DNA from: Bradyrhizobium lablabi | GTDB taxonomy: Bacteria; Pseudomonadota; Alphaproteobacteria; Rhizobiales; Xanthobacteraceae | DNA length: 64,000 nucleotides | NCBI RefSeq assembly: GCF_018131005.1 | Contig: NZ_JAFCJK010000002.1 | Span: 186,001 to 250,000 of the forward strand | Direction: 5' to 3' | In this document: positions 6,983-15,127 of the stretch, piece after piece | Position numbering within the stretch: the first letter of the stretch is position 1 | Layout of the letters: every line of letters starts with the position of its first letter | Made by a program: the position numbers and the translations under genes | Notes under the pieces: model-generated | Told to the model about the DNA's origin: nothing | The model's database searches: none | The model's input: only the letters and a program-made list of their open reading frames with translations

Positions 6983-9829
6983 GTGTCGGACGACGACAAT
7001 CATGACTCGGCCACCTTTGGACCATTTCGGCTGCTTCCGAAGGCCAGGCTGTTGGAGAAAGATGGCGCTCCGGTGCACATCGGAGGCCGCGCCCTCGACA
7101 TTCTGATCTGCCTCGCCGAGCGCCCGGGCGAGGTCATCGACAAGCGAGAACTGGTTAAGCGGGTCTGGGCCGATCTGAATGTGGACGAGGGAAGCCTCCG
7201 CTTTCACATCACGGCCCTGCGCAAGGCCATCGGCGACGGGGCCGAGGGGCCCGCCCGGTACATCGTCAACGTTCCCGGGCGCGGCTATTGTTTTGCCGCA
7301 CCCCTTGCGTCGGCGCCACCATCGAGCCCGCCGCCTCGGGGCGCCACGACACCTTCTCGCTATCTGCCCGCTCCACCCGCGAAGATGGTCGGCCGAGCCG
7401 ATGCGATCGAAAGGATTTCGACCGACCTCTCACTCCATCGCTTTGTCACGATCGTTGGCCCCGGTGGCATCGGCAAGACCTCGGTTGCGCTTGCCGTGGC
7501 GCATCGGCAACTGCTCGCTTTCGGTGGCGAGGTTTACTTCGTTGATTTCGGTGCGCTCAGGGATCCCGCGCTTGTCCCGGGGACGATCGCATCAGCGCTT
7601 GGACTAACCGTCAGTGCGGAGGATCCGGTTCCCGGCCTGCTCACCTTCCTGCGCGCCCACGGCTTGCTCCTCGTCTTCGATAGCTGCGAGCATATGGTTG
7701 ACGCACTGGCGCCGCTCGCCGAACGCATGGTTCGCGAGGCGCCAAAGCTGCACGTTCTCGCGACCAGCCGCGAATCCTTTCGCGCCGAAGGCGAACGTGT
7801 CTATCGGCTGTTTCCGCTGGACTGCCCGCCGCAACGGGAGGGTCTTGGCGTTGCGGATGTGCTTGCCTATCCCGCAGCTCAGCTCTTCATCGAACGCATC
7901 AGCGAGAATCTGAGCGGATTTGAGCTCGGCGAACACGAAGCGCCGCTGGTTGCCGAGATATGCAGGCGCCTGGACGGCATTGCGCTTGCGATCGAGCTTG
8001 CCGCCGGACGGGTCAACGCCTATGGCATCGCCGGCACCGCTTCGCTGCTCGATAGCCGCTTTTCCCTATTATGGCGCGGGCGACGCACAGCGATCCCAAG
8101 ACATCAGACCCTGAGCGCGGCACTCGGCTGGAGCTACGACCTGCTGCCTGCGGTCGAGAGCGCCACATTACGCCGACTGTCGGTATTCGTCGGCCCGTTC
8201 ACGCTGGAGGCGGCGATCAAGGTGACATCCTACGACGGGATCAGCGAAGCCGAGGCCGTCGAGGCGATCTCGAACCTGCTCTCAAAATCCCTCATCGCGA
8301 CGTCTGCGGCCGGGCCGTCGTTGCGATATCGCCTGCTGGATACGACCCGCGCGTTCGCTGCGGATAAGCTTGCCGGGAGTGGAGAATCCGATCAAGCTGC
8401 CCGCGCCCATGCAGAGTATTTTCGTGATCTCCTGAACAGCATCGCCATCAAGTCGGCCGGTCCGCAAAGCGGCGGCGGCTTCCTTCCCTATGCCGATCAC
8501 CTTTCGAACGTGCGAGCCGCACTCGATTGGAGCTTTTCAGATCGCGGCGACCGCACGATCGGCATGGATTTGGCCGCCTCGGCGGCGCAGTTCTTCATCG
8601 AGCTGTCATTGCTGACGGAGTGCTACAGCTGGACGAACCAGGCGCTGGCCGCCTCCGAGAAGCATGCGCTGGACAGCCGCCGGGAGATGCAGCTGCAGAC
8701 CGCACTCGGCGTGTCCATCATGTTCACGCAGGGCAACACGGAGGCCGTCCACTCCGCTTTCACGCGAAGCCTGCACCTCGCCGAGGAGCTGAGTGATCTG
8801 CACTGGCAGCTATGGCTCCTGCGCGGGCTGCACATCTACCTGACCCGGATCGGAGATTTTCACGGCGCGCTTCGCACGGGCGAACAGGGAAAAGCCGTCG
8901 CGCGGAAGCTGAATGATCCCGCCAGCACGCTGAACGTGGAGTGGATGCTGGGCGTCGCGCATCATTTGATCGGCCATCAGGACAAAGCCGTCGGGCTCTG
9001 CGAGAGCGCGATGGTGCAGAACCCGGGCCTCCAACGGCTCAACATCGGTCATCTCGGCTATGACGACCGGATCGTCGCGCTGGTCGCACTTGCGCGCGGG
9101 CTCTGGCTCATCGGCCGGCCGGACCGCGCGATCGAGGTGGCAAGATACACCGTACGTGAGGCGGAACAGCTCGAACAGCCGTTGACGCTGGGCATCGCAT
9201 TGATCTGGACGATCTATGTCTTTCTCTGGGTCGGCGACTGGGTCAGCGCCGAAAGTATGATCGAAAGGCTGGTCGATCATTCGGCGCGGCATTTCCTCGG
9301 CCCCTACCAGGCGGTCGGCGTCGGGCAGAAGGGAGAGCTGCTACTGCGCCGCGGGGATATCCCGGGCGGCCTCGATCATCTTCGCCGCAGCCAGGCGACG
9401 TTATACGCAACGCGCCACCGGATCATGACGACCGTATTCGCAACGGCGCAGGCGGAGGCCATGACCCTGGCCGGTCAACTCGCGGCGGCGCTGCGCGTGA
9501 TCGACGAGGCGATCGTCCAGATCGGCAACCACGGCGAATCCTTCGATATGCCGGAGATGCTGCGGGTCAAGGGCGACATTCTGGCGCGCAGCGGCCGCTT
9601 TGCGGAGGCCGAGAGCTGCCTTGGCAAGTCGCTCGACCTGGCGCGCAGGCAGTGTGCCCTTGGCTGGGAGCTACGAGGCGCGCTGACGCTCGGACGCCAT
9701 TGGCAGGACAGGGGCCGCGGCGAAGAAGCCCGCGCTCTGATCGAGCCGCTGTGTGCGCGGTACGAGGAAGGCTTCGAGAGCCTGGACATGGTTCGCGCGA
9801 GGGACTTTCTCGCTGGTCTAAACTGCTAG
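6983..9829 (+). CDS. Winged-helix / STAND-type ATPase / TPR regulator (copy 1)
   Basis: A 948-residue putative transcription regulator. Residues 10-108 form an OmpR-type winged helix (SLRFHITALRKAIGD, then IVNVPGRGYCF). After a proline-rich linker comes a STAND/NB-ARC-like ATPase with Walker A GPGGIGKTS (159-167), Walker B LLLVFDSCEH (228-237) and sensor TSRES. The remaining part is alpha-helical and repetitive like TPR solenoids. The start is GTG. The family is thought to bind a ligand through the solenoid, use ATP to assemble, and activate target promoters; the ligand is unknown. A paralogue lies at 15128-18010 on the other strand. Downstream on the same strand are an unknown gene and an epoxide-hydrolase-like gene, possible targets. 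Confidence 0.88.
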   Translation: MSDDDNHDSATFGPFRLLPKARLLEKDGAPVHIGGRALDILICLAERPGEVIDKRELVKRVWADLNVDEGSLRFHITALRKAIGDGAEGPARYIVNVPGRGYCFAAPLASAPPSSPPPRGATTPSRYLPAPPAKMVGRADAIERISTDLSLHRFVTIVGPGGIGKTSVALAVAHRQLLAFGGEVYFVDFGALRDPALVPGTIASALGLTVSAEDPVPGLLTFLRAHGLLLVFDSCEHMVDALAPLAERMVREAPKLHVLATSRESFRAEGERVYRLFPLDCPPQREGLGVADVLAYPAAQLFIERISENLSGFELGEHEAPLVAEICRRLDGIALAIELAAGRVNAYGIAGTASLLDSRFSLLWRGRRTAIPRHQTLSAALGWSYDLLPAVESATLRRLSVFVGPFTLEAAIKVTSYDGISEAEAVEAISNLLSKSLIATSAAGPSLRYRLLDTTRAFAADKLAGSGESDQAARAHAEYFRDLLNSIAIKSAGPQSGGGFLPYADHLSNVRAALDWSFSDRGDRTIGMDLAASAAQFFIELSLLTECYSWTNQALAASEKHALDSRREMQLQTALGVSIMFTQGNTEAVHSAFTRSLHLAEELSDLHWQLWLLRGLHIYLTRIGDFHGALRTGEQGKAVARKLNDPASTLNVEWMLGVAHHLIGHQDKAVGLCESAMVQNPGLQRLNIGHLGYDDRIVALVALARGLWLIGRPDRAIEVARYTVREAEQLEQPLTLGIALIWTIYVFLWVGDWVSAESMIERLVDHSARHFLGPYQAVGVGQKGELLLRRGDIPGGLDHLRRSQATLYATRHRIMTTVFATAQAEAMTLAGQLAAALRVIDEAIVQIGNHGESFDMPEMLRVKGDILARSGRFAEAESCLGKSLDLARRQCALGWELRGALTLGRHWQDRGRGEEARALIEPLCARYEEGFESLDMVRARDFLAGLNC

Positions 9830-9933
9830 TGTCTTCAATAGGATAATGGACTCGCAAGTCCTAACAACTTCTAACAAGCCAAGCCGCCGATACCCCGTCA
9901 TCCTGAAGTGCACGATCCCGGGCCCGACGAAGC

Positions 9934-10638
9934 ATGGCACTTCTTGATGACGCGATTGAAGCCAGCGGCGGCTTGGCGCGATGGAACAAATTGAAGCGCT
10001 TCACGCTCCACCTCTCGATCGGAGGCACGCTGCTTTCCCGAACCGGGCAGATTGGTCAATTCAAGGACCTGATTGCGGAAGGCTCGATCTGGACGCAGTC
10101 CGTGCGATTTACCGGGATCACCGGCGGCAAGATGTCCGGCACGTTTCAGCCCGATGCGGTGACAATTGAAAGCCTCGACGGAGAGGTTCTGCGCACTTGG
10201 CGCAATCCGACGTCGGCATTTTCCAGTTACTCGAACGTTCAGCCCGGAGACGAACTGCATCTGGTCTTTCTATGCGGCTTCGCAATCTGGAACTATCTGA
10301 CCACTCCGTTTCTTCTTGCCCGTTCTGATGTCGAGGTCGAGGAACTACCGCCGCGAGCGGGCAACGCCGAGCCTTGGCGGCGCCTGCGGGCGCGTTTCCC
10401 GCCTGATATCGTCACCCACTGTCCCGAGCAGATCTTCTACTTCGACGACAAGGCTCTGCAGCGACGGACCGATCACGATTTCCTGGCAACGCGGATTGCC
10501 CATTATTCGTGGGCACACCAGGCATTCTGCGGCATCGTCGTGCCGACACTTCGGCGGTCGATGGTCCTCGGCGCCGATGGAGCACTCGTCCCAAGACCCG
10601 TCCTCGACGTCGAGATCTTTGACGCGATGTTTGAATAG
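9934..10638 (+). CDS. Hypothetical protein between regulator and hydrolase
   Basis: A 234-residue protein without signal peptide or recognised family motif. Tryptophan and aromatic residues are frequent, and a hydrophobic stretch (LVFLCGFAIWNYLTTPFLLA, about 110-129) lies mid-protein. The N-terminal region (LLDDAIEASGGLARWNKLK) resembles the openings of LolA-like lipid-carrier folds, but this is only an impression. It lies 104 bases after the large regulator and 70 bases before the TAT-exported hydrolase on the same strand, suggesting shared transcription. Function unknown. Confidence 0.72.
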   Translation: MALLDDAIEASGGLARWNKLKRFTLHLSIGGTLLSRTGQIGQFKDLIAEGSIWTQSVRFTGITGGKMSGTFQPDAVTIESLDGEVLRTWRNPTSAFSSYSNVQPGDELHLVFLCGFAIWNYLTTPFLLARSDVEVEELPPRAGNAEPWRRLRARFPPDIVTHCPEQIFYFDDKALQRRTDHDFLATRIAHYSWAHQAFCGIVVPTLRRSMVLGADGALVPRPVLDVEIFDAMFE

Positions 10639-10708
10639 GAGCGAGCTTCTCCGGGCATTTTGCGCAATGCTCCAAGATCCTCTTTCGTACAAATACCAGG
10701 AGAAACGA

Positions 10709-11773
10709 ATGTCCGACCAGGTCAATGCCAATCGGCGGCGCTTCCTCCGTAATGTCGCCATGACGGCGGCCGCCGCCTCGTTCGCGATCAACACGCCTGA
10801 CAAGACGCAAGCAGCGCAGCAAAAGACGTTGGACACAACCAACTTCAAGGTCGGAACCAACACGAGATTCGCATCGCTGAAGCAGATTGACGCAGGGCTT
10901 CTGAACGTGGGCTATGCCGAGGCGGGCCCCGCCGACGGAGAACCCGTTATCCTGCTGCATGGCTGGCCGTACGACATCTACAGCTTCGTCGATGTTGCTC
11001 CCCTGCTCGCCGCGGCCGGATATCGCGTCATCGTGCCGTATCTGCGCGGTTACGGCACAACGCGCTTCCTCTCCGACGCGACGTTCCGCAACGGCCAGCC
11101 TTCAGCCATCGCCGTCGACATCATCGCGCTGATGGACGCGCTCAAGATCGAAAAGGCAACGGTTGCCGGCTTCGATTGGGGCGCTCGTACCGCCAACATC
11201 ATGGCAGCCCTATGGCCGCAGCGCTGCAGGGCAATGGTCTCGGTGAGCGGCTATCTGATCGGCAACCAGGCTGCGGGGAAGGCTCCATTGTCGCCGAAGG
11301 CCGAGCTGCAATGGTGGTATCAATTCTACTTCGCGACCGAACGCGGCCGCGCCGGCTACGACAAATATCGGCATGATTTCTCGAGGCTGATCTGGCAGCT
11401 CGCTTCACCGAAATGGAATTTTGACGACGCCACCTTTGACCGCAGCGCGAAGGCGCTCGACAATCCGGATCACGTCGAGATCGTGATCCATAACTACCGC
11501 TGGCGGCTTGGCCTTGCCGAGGGCGAAGCGAAATACGACGAGCTGGAGCAGCGGCTCGCCCAAAGCCCGGTGATTACCACCCCGACCATCACCATGGAGG
11601 GCGACGCCAATGGCGCGCCGCATCCGGAGCCTGCCGCCTATGCAAAGAAGTTCTCGGGAAAATACTCGCACCGAACCATCAACGGCGGCATTGGGCACAA
11701 TCTGCCGCAGGAAGCGCCCCAGGCGTTCGCCGAAGCGATCGTCGATGTCATAGCCGAAGCTGATCGGCGCTGA
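10709..11773 (+). CDS. Exported alpha/beta-hydrolase, epoxide hydrolase/dehalogenase-like
   Basis: A 354-residue hydrolase with a twin-arginine signal (NRRRFLRNVAM, residues 8-18, then an Ala-rich core). The oxyanion HGWP motif is at 84-87, and the nucleophile elbow reads AGFDWGAR with Asp156. An Asp nucleophile points to the epoxide hydrolase/haloalkane dehalogenase branch rather than esterases. A late His lies in GIGHNLPQEAP. AGGAGA sits just before ATG 10709; a much longer upstream open frame is an extension through the preceding gene. The protein probably acts in the periplasm on an epoxide or halogenated compound; substrate unknown. Confidence 0.87.
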   Translation: MSDQVNANRRRFLRNVAMTAAAASFAINTPDKTQAAQQKTLDTTNFKVGTNTRFASLKQIDAGLLNVGYAEAGPADGEPVILLHGWPYDIYSFVDVAPLLAAAGYRVIVPYLRGYGTTRFLSDATFRNGQPSAIAVDIIALMDALKIEKATVAGFDWGARTANIMAALWPQRCRAMVSVSGYLIGNQAAGKAPLSPKAELQWWYQFYFATERGRAGYDKYRHDFSRLIWQLASPKWNFDDATFDRSAKALDNPDHVEIVIHNYRWRLGLAEGEAKYDELEQRLAQSPVITTPTITMEGDANGAPHPEPAAYAKKFSGKYSHRTINGGIGHNLPQEAPQAFAEAIVDVIAEADRR

Positions 11774-11797
11774 GACAACCGGATGCGCACGGCGTCT

Positions 11798-12112
11798 TCA
11801 GTAGCTCCTTGACGTCGACCAGTGGGATCCGCGGTCATACTGTCCGGCGGTATTGACGACGAGGTGTTGCTGCCCCTGACAGGCCAGGCGATTGGTGTCC
11901 ATTGGACAATGCGACGGGCCGCGCGCCGCGGCGAAGAAGACAGAGATGGCAATCGCGATTCCGCAATTCCGGGCGAATGCAACCACGCAGAGCGACACCA
12001 TCCTGCTTCTGGCCATCCCGCGGGACTGCACAGTCGTATACCGACACGCTGTGTCAATGTCGGCGGCGATGGCAGCAATGAGTGCGGCTACCGGTTTGTC
12101 TATCATGTCCAT
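11798..12112 (-). CDS. Small hypothetical protein downstream of araC-type gene
   Basis: A 104-residue frame beginning ATG 12112, preceded by a strong GGAGGAAGG ribosome-binding site at good spacing and 23 bases after the stop of the AraC-type gene. A hydrophobic stretch (ISVFFAA and upstream residues) around 42-62 could be a membrane anchor. The C-terminal third has Cys and is polar. No family was recognised. The ribosome-binding site and operon-like position argue that it is real; amino-acid composition alone would not. Confidence 0.45.
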   Translation of the reverse strand: MDMIDKPVAALIAAIAADIDTACRYTTVQSRGMARSRMVSLCVVAFARNCGIAIAISVFFAAARGPSHCPMDTNRLACQGQQHLVVNTAGQYDRGSHWSTSRSY

Positions 12113-12135
12113 CACCTTCCTCCAAAAAATTCTGC

Positions 12136-13107
12136 TCACTTCACGTTTTGATACTCCTGCTTCCACCGGGCCGGTGACATACCGGTGAAGCGCTTGAACA
12201 CGGTCGAGAAATGTGCCTGCGCATTGAATCCGACCGAGAACGCGACCTCCACAAGGGGCATGGTGGTCTGCAGCATCGCCGCCTTGGCGTGCTCGACGCG
12301 CTTGAGAAGCAGGTACTCATGCGGCCGGAAGCCCGTCGCGGCGCGGAACTGGGCGGCAAAATGCATCTTTGAGAGCCCGGCCACGGCAGCCATGTCGCCC
12401 AGGCTGATGGGCCTGTGGATGTTGGCCGAGAGATACTGCTCGAGCCTCTTCATTCGCCATTTCGGCAGCTCGCTGCAGCGTCTTGCGTTCTCTGGACGCG
12501 CCATCGCGCGCATCACGATCGCCTTGCCGACGCTTTCAACATAGTGACGGCGGCATGGCTCGCTCGAGCCGTTAAGCAGCGACCGGCTTAGCGCTTCCAC
12601 GAGCGGGTCGCGCAACAACGGCACCGCGGTGGCGAGACTATCCCTGCTGGCGAGCCCAGCCTCGTCGAGAAAGTTGTTGTCGACATGGAGATGAAGAAAA
12701 TCGAACGGCGGTACGAATTGAGCCCTCAGGTGTTGACCGGGTGCACTGATATGGATCGTCCCCGGAGCCATCGATCCCTCGAACAACAGTCGTGAATCGG
12801 CCGAGAGCGAAAGCCGTGAGGCCTTGAGCGCCACGGTTATGATATGACACCATTCGGGCGTGATCGCCTGTTCATTCCTCAGACCACCGACAACCGTCGC
12901 CCAGCGCGACACCGTGATGTCTGGCGCAATCCTGCGATCGGCTGCGATCGCCTTCGGCTCTCGCCAGCGAACTTCTTCGAAAATGCCTGCTTCGTCATCG
13001 AGACCGCGGACCTGACCTCGAGCAAGACCGTCGGATGGGTCGGACTGGCGCCGGCGATTGGCCAAGGCTGCACCATGATCAACGAACCAAGACATCGTGT
13101 CGGTCAT
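12136..13107 (-). CDS. AraC family transcriptional regulator
   Basis: A 323-residue regulator with an N-terminal ligand or oligomerisation region and a C-terminal double helix-turn-helix over about the last 100 residues (SLGDMAAVAGLSKMHFAAQF, then PLVEVAFSVGFNAQAHFSTV and FKRFTGMSPARWK). ATG 13107 follows GGAGGA. Such proteins bind DNA as activators, often of neighbouring catabolic genes. The candidates here are the small gene downstream and the hydrolases on either side, but no operator could be identified. Confidence 0.93.
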   Translation of the reverse strand: MTDTMSWFVDHGAALANRRRQSDPSDGLARGQVRGLDDEAGIFEEVRWREPKAIAADRRIAPDITVSRWATVVGGLRNEQAITPEWCHIITVALKASRLSLSADSRLLFEGSMAPGTIHISAPGQHLRAQFVPPFDFLHLHVDNNFLDEAGLASRDSLATAVPLLRDPLVEALSRSLLNGSSEPCRRHYVESVGKAIVMRAMARPENARRCSELPKWRMKRLEQYLSANIHRPISLGDMAAVAGLSKMHFAAQFRAATGFRPHEYLLLKRVEHAKAAMLQTTMPLVEVAFSVGFNAQAHFSTVFKRFTGMSPARWKQEYQNVK

Positions 13108-13511
13108 ATCCAGTTCCTCCAGCGACGATCTCCGGCGGAAATTCCTGCGTTGGCGGCAGATGGGAACGTGCCGACGCTCGCGATCGTAGCGAGGGATCGT
13201 CCGGTGACGAGTGAAGAGATGTTAAATGAGGTTAGTTCCGTGAGGGCGCGCGTCAGCCGGCCGCGTATGGCATTGAAATACCAAAACAAAGGCCGCTTCA
13301 GCGAGCTGGGGTCAGAGTTCGGCGGGAAGCAACTCTGGACTGGCTGTTTAACGCGTGTGAAGCGACCACTTCAGAGCGACCGGCGAGCCGCCGGCGATCT
13401 CGACCTCTCGCCCCCCGCCCACCGGTGGCCCTTTAACACGGCTCCTCGGGCGGAAATCAGTGCTGCTTGAGCCCGAGCGCGCGCGGGACGCAGGCCGGAT
13501 CCCTCGTCGGC
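13108..13511. other. Intergenic region upstream of araC-type gene
   Basis: These 404 bases hold the probable promoter of the AraC-type gene and the 3' flank of the DUF302 gene. No convincing coding frame, RNA gene or strong hairpin was found. Confidence 0.45.
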
Positions 13512-13901
13512 TCAGATAGAGCCGACAAGGAGCAACTGAGCCTTGGCGAGACGATCCACAAGTTCACCGGGAACCCGATACGTTTCCAGCAACTGTGCAA
13601 TCGGATGGAACCCAATCAGCGTCTTGCCTTGATCATCTTCACGAATCAAGACGCGCAGCGGAAGATCCAGCGCCGCTCTCGGCGCCGCCTGCATGACCGG
13701 AGTGCCGCCCTTCGCATTGCCATAGATCAATACGATCGCGGGCGGCATGGTTATGCCAACTGCCTTGGCACCGGCAGCATGGTCAATCCTCGCGAACACG
13801 GTCATGCCGACTTTCTCGATCGTCGTCACCAGATGATCCACCGTTTCAGCAAAGCCGAGACTGCTCCTGTGTTCGACGTAGCTGCTTTCTTGCGCGTTCA
13901 T
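13512..13901 (-). CDS. DUF302 domain protein
   Basis: A 129-residue protein matching the DUF302 pattern: an N-terminal strand/helix with GFAETVDHLVTTIEKVGM, then a core IYGNAKGGTPVMQAAPRAAL and DLPLRVLIRED. ATG 13901 follows AGGAGAGG; an upstream start would add 10 residues without a ribosome-binding site. There is no signal peptide, so it is probably cytosolic. DUF302 proteins are small dimeric proteins of unknown activity, often beside redox or detoxification genes. It lies near, but on the opposite strand to, the haloperoxidase-like hydrolase. Confidence 0.85.
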   Translation of the reverse strand: MNAQESSYVEHRSSLGFAETVDHLVTTIEKVGMTVFARIDHAAGAKAVGITMPPAIVLIYGNAKGGTPVMQAAPRAALDLPLRVLIREDDQGKTLIGFHPIAQLLETYRVPGELVDRLAKAQLLLVGSI

Positions 13902-14300
13902 GTCGTGCCTCTCCTGTTCACGTATCACCATCGACCGGTTATGTCCTCAACGGGACGGCAGCTAGCGCGCGCTAGGCACGCGTGTCTTACATGAGGCGGG
14001 CGCATTTCCACAATCGCAGACAAGCCGGAGCTCCGCCGTCCGTGTGAGCTTTGTGATGCCAACGCCGCACGACAGCTCTCCGAGTAACCCGTCCGCGGTG
14101 TGGCGTGCGATTTTGATAAACTCATGCGCCGATGAAAGAAGGCGAAACGCCCCGCCATCTAACCTTCGAGATCCAGGATCGAGATAAGAGGAAGTCCAGC
14201 GAGCCGTGCCGGGGCGCCCTCAGGCCACGTTGGGCTGCCTCACCGCGCCCGTCTCGAGCCCCCGCGTGAAGCATCTCCCACGGCGCGAGCAGCAAGAGCC
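13902..14300. other. Divergent intergenic region
   Basis: These 399 bases lie between the divergent DUF302 and hydrolase genes. The minus strand has a start-less open reading of roughly 70 codons (about 13970-14220) with a CDCGNAP-like Cys cluster, possibly decayed coding DNA. A short palindrome, AGCGCGCGCT, lies near 13963-13972. Promoters for both flanking genes are expected here. Confidence 0.4.
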
Positions 14301-15125
14301 ATGCCCAGCATCATCACCAGGGACGGCGTCGAGATCTTCTACAAGGACTGGGGATCCGGGCAGCCGATCGTGTTCAGCCACGGCTGGCCGTTGTCCTCGG
14401 ATGATTGGGATGTGCAGATGCTGTTTTTTCTCGCTCACGGCTATCGCGTCATCGCCCATGACCGCCGCGGCCACGGCCGCTCGACCCAGGTCGCCGACGG
14501 CCACGACATGGATCACTATGCCGACGACCTTGCCGCGCTCACAGCCCACCTCGATTTGAAGGACGCTATCCATGTCGGCCATTCCACCGGCGGCGGCGAG
14601 GTCGTTCGCTATCTGGCGCGGCATGGCGAGGGGCGGACAAGCAGGGCCGCGATCATCTCGGCGGTGCCGCCGCTGATGATGAAGACCCCCGCCAATCCAG
14701 GTGGCCTGCCGAAGAGCGTCTTCGACGGCCTTCAGGCGCAGCTCGCCGCCGAGCGTTCGCAATTCTACCGCGATCTCGCGGCCGGACCGTTCTATGGCTA
14801 CAACCGGCCGGGCGCAAAGCCATCGGAAGCCGTCATCCAAAGCTGGTGGCGGCAGGGTATGATGGGTGGTGCGAAAGCGCATTATGACGGGATCGTTGCA
14901 TTCTCGCAGACCGACTTCACTTCGGATCTAAAAAAGATCTCCCTGCCCGTCCTGGTGATGCATGGCGACGACGATCAGATCGTACCATACGCCGACTCGG
15001 CGCTTCTGTCGGCCAAGCTTCTGAAGAACGGGTTGCTCAAGACCTACAAGGGCTTTCCGCACGGCATGCCGACCACGGAAGCGGCCGTCATCAATGCCGA
15101 TCTGCTGGCGTTCTTCAGACCATGA
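14301..15125 (+). CDS. Alpha/beta-hydrolase of the non-haem chloroperoxidase group
   Basis: A 274-residue hydrolase of usual length. Motifs are SHGWP (26-30), HDRRGHGRS (53-61), and the nucleophile elbow GHSTGG with Ser95. The acid is probably in HGDDDQIVP and the His in FPHGMPT. These match cofactor-free haloperoxidase/esterase enzymes, which act as perhydrolases or esterases. No signal peptide is present, so it should be cytosolic. It converges with the second large regulator gene, the two stops being 2 bases apart, so their expression may interfere. Confidence 0.92.
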   Translation: MPSIITRDGVEIFYKDWGSGQPIVFSHGWPLSSDDWDVQMLFFLAHGYRVIAHDRRGHGRSTQVADGHDMDHYADDLAALTAHLDLKDAIHVGHSTGGGEVVRYLARHGEGRTSRAAIISAVPPLMMKTPANPGGLPKSVFDGLQAQLAAERSQFYRDLAAGPFYGYNRPGAKPSEAVIQSWWRQGMMGGAKAHYDGIVAFSQTDFTSDLKKISLPVLVMHGDDDQIVPYADSALLSAKLLKNGLLKTYKGFPHGMPTTEAAVINADLLAFFRP

Positions 15126-15127
15126 GA

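Noticed and set aside
13970..14220. Start-less minus-strand reading with CDCGNAP Cys cluster
   Set aside because: No start codon or ribosome-binding site and no recognised family; too weak to call a gene or pseudogene.
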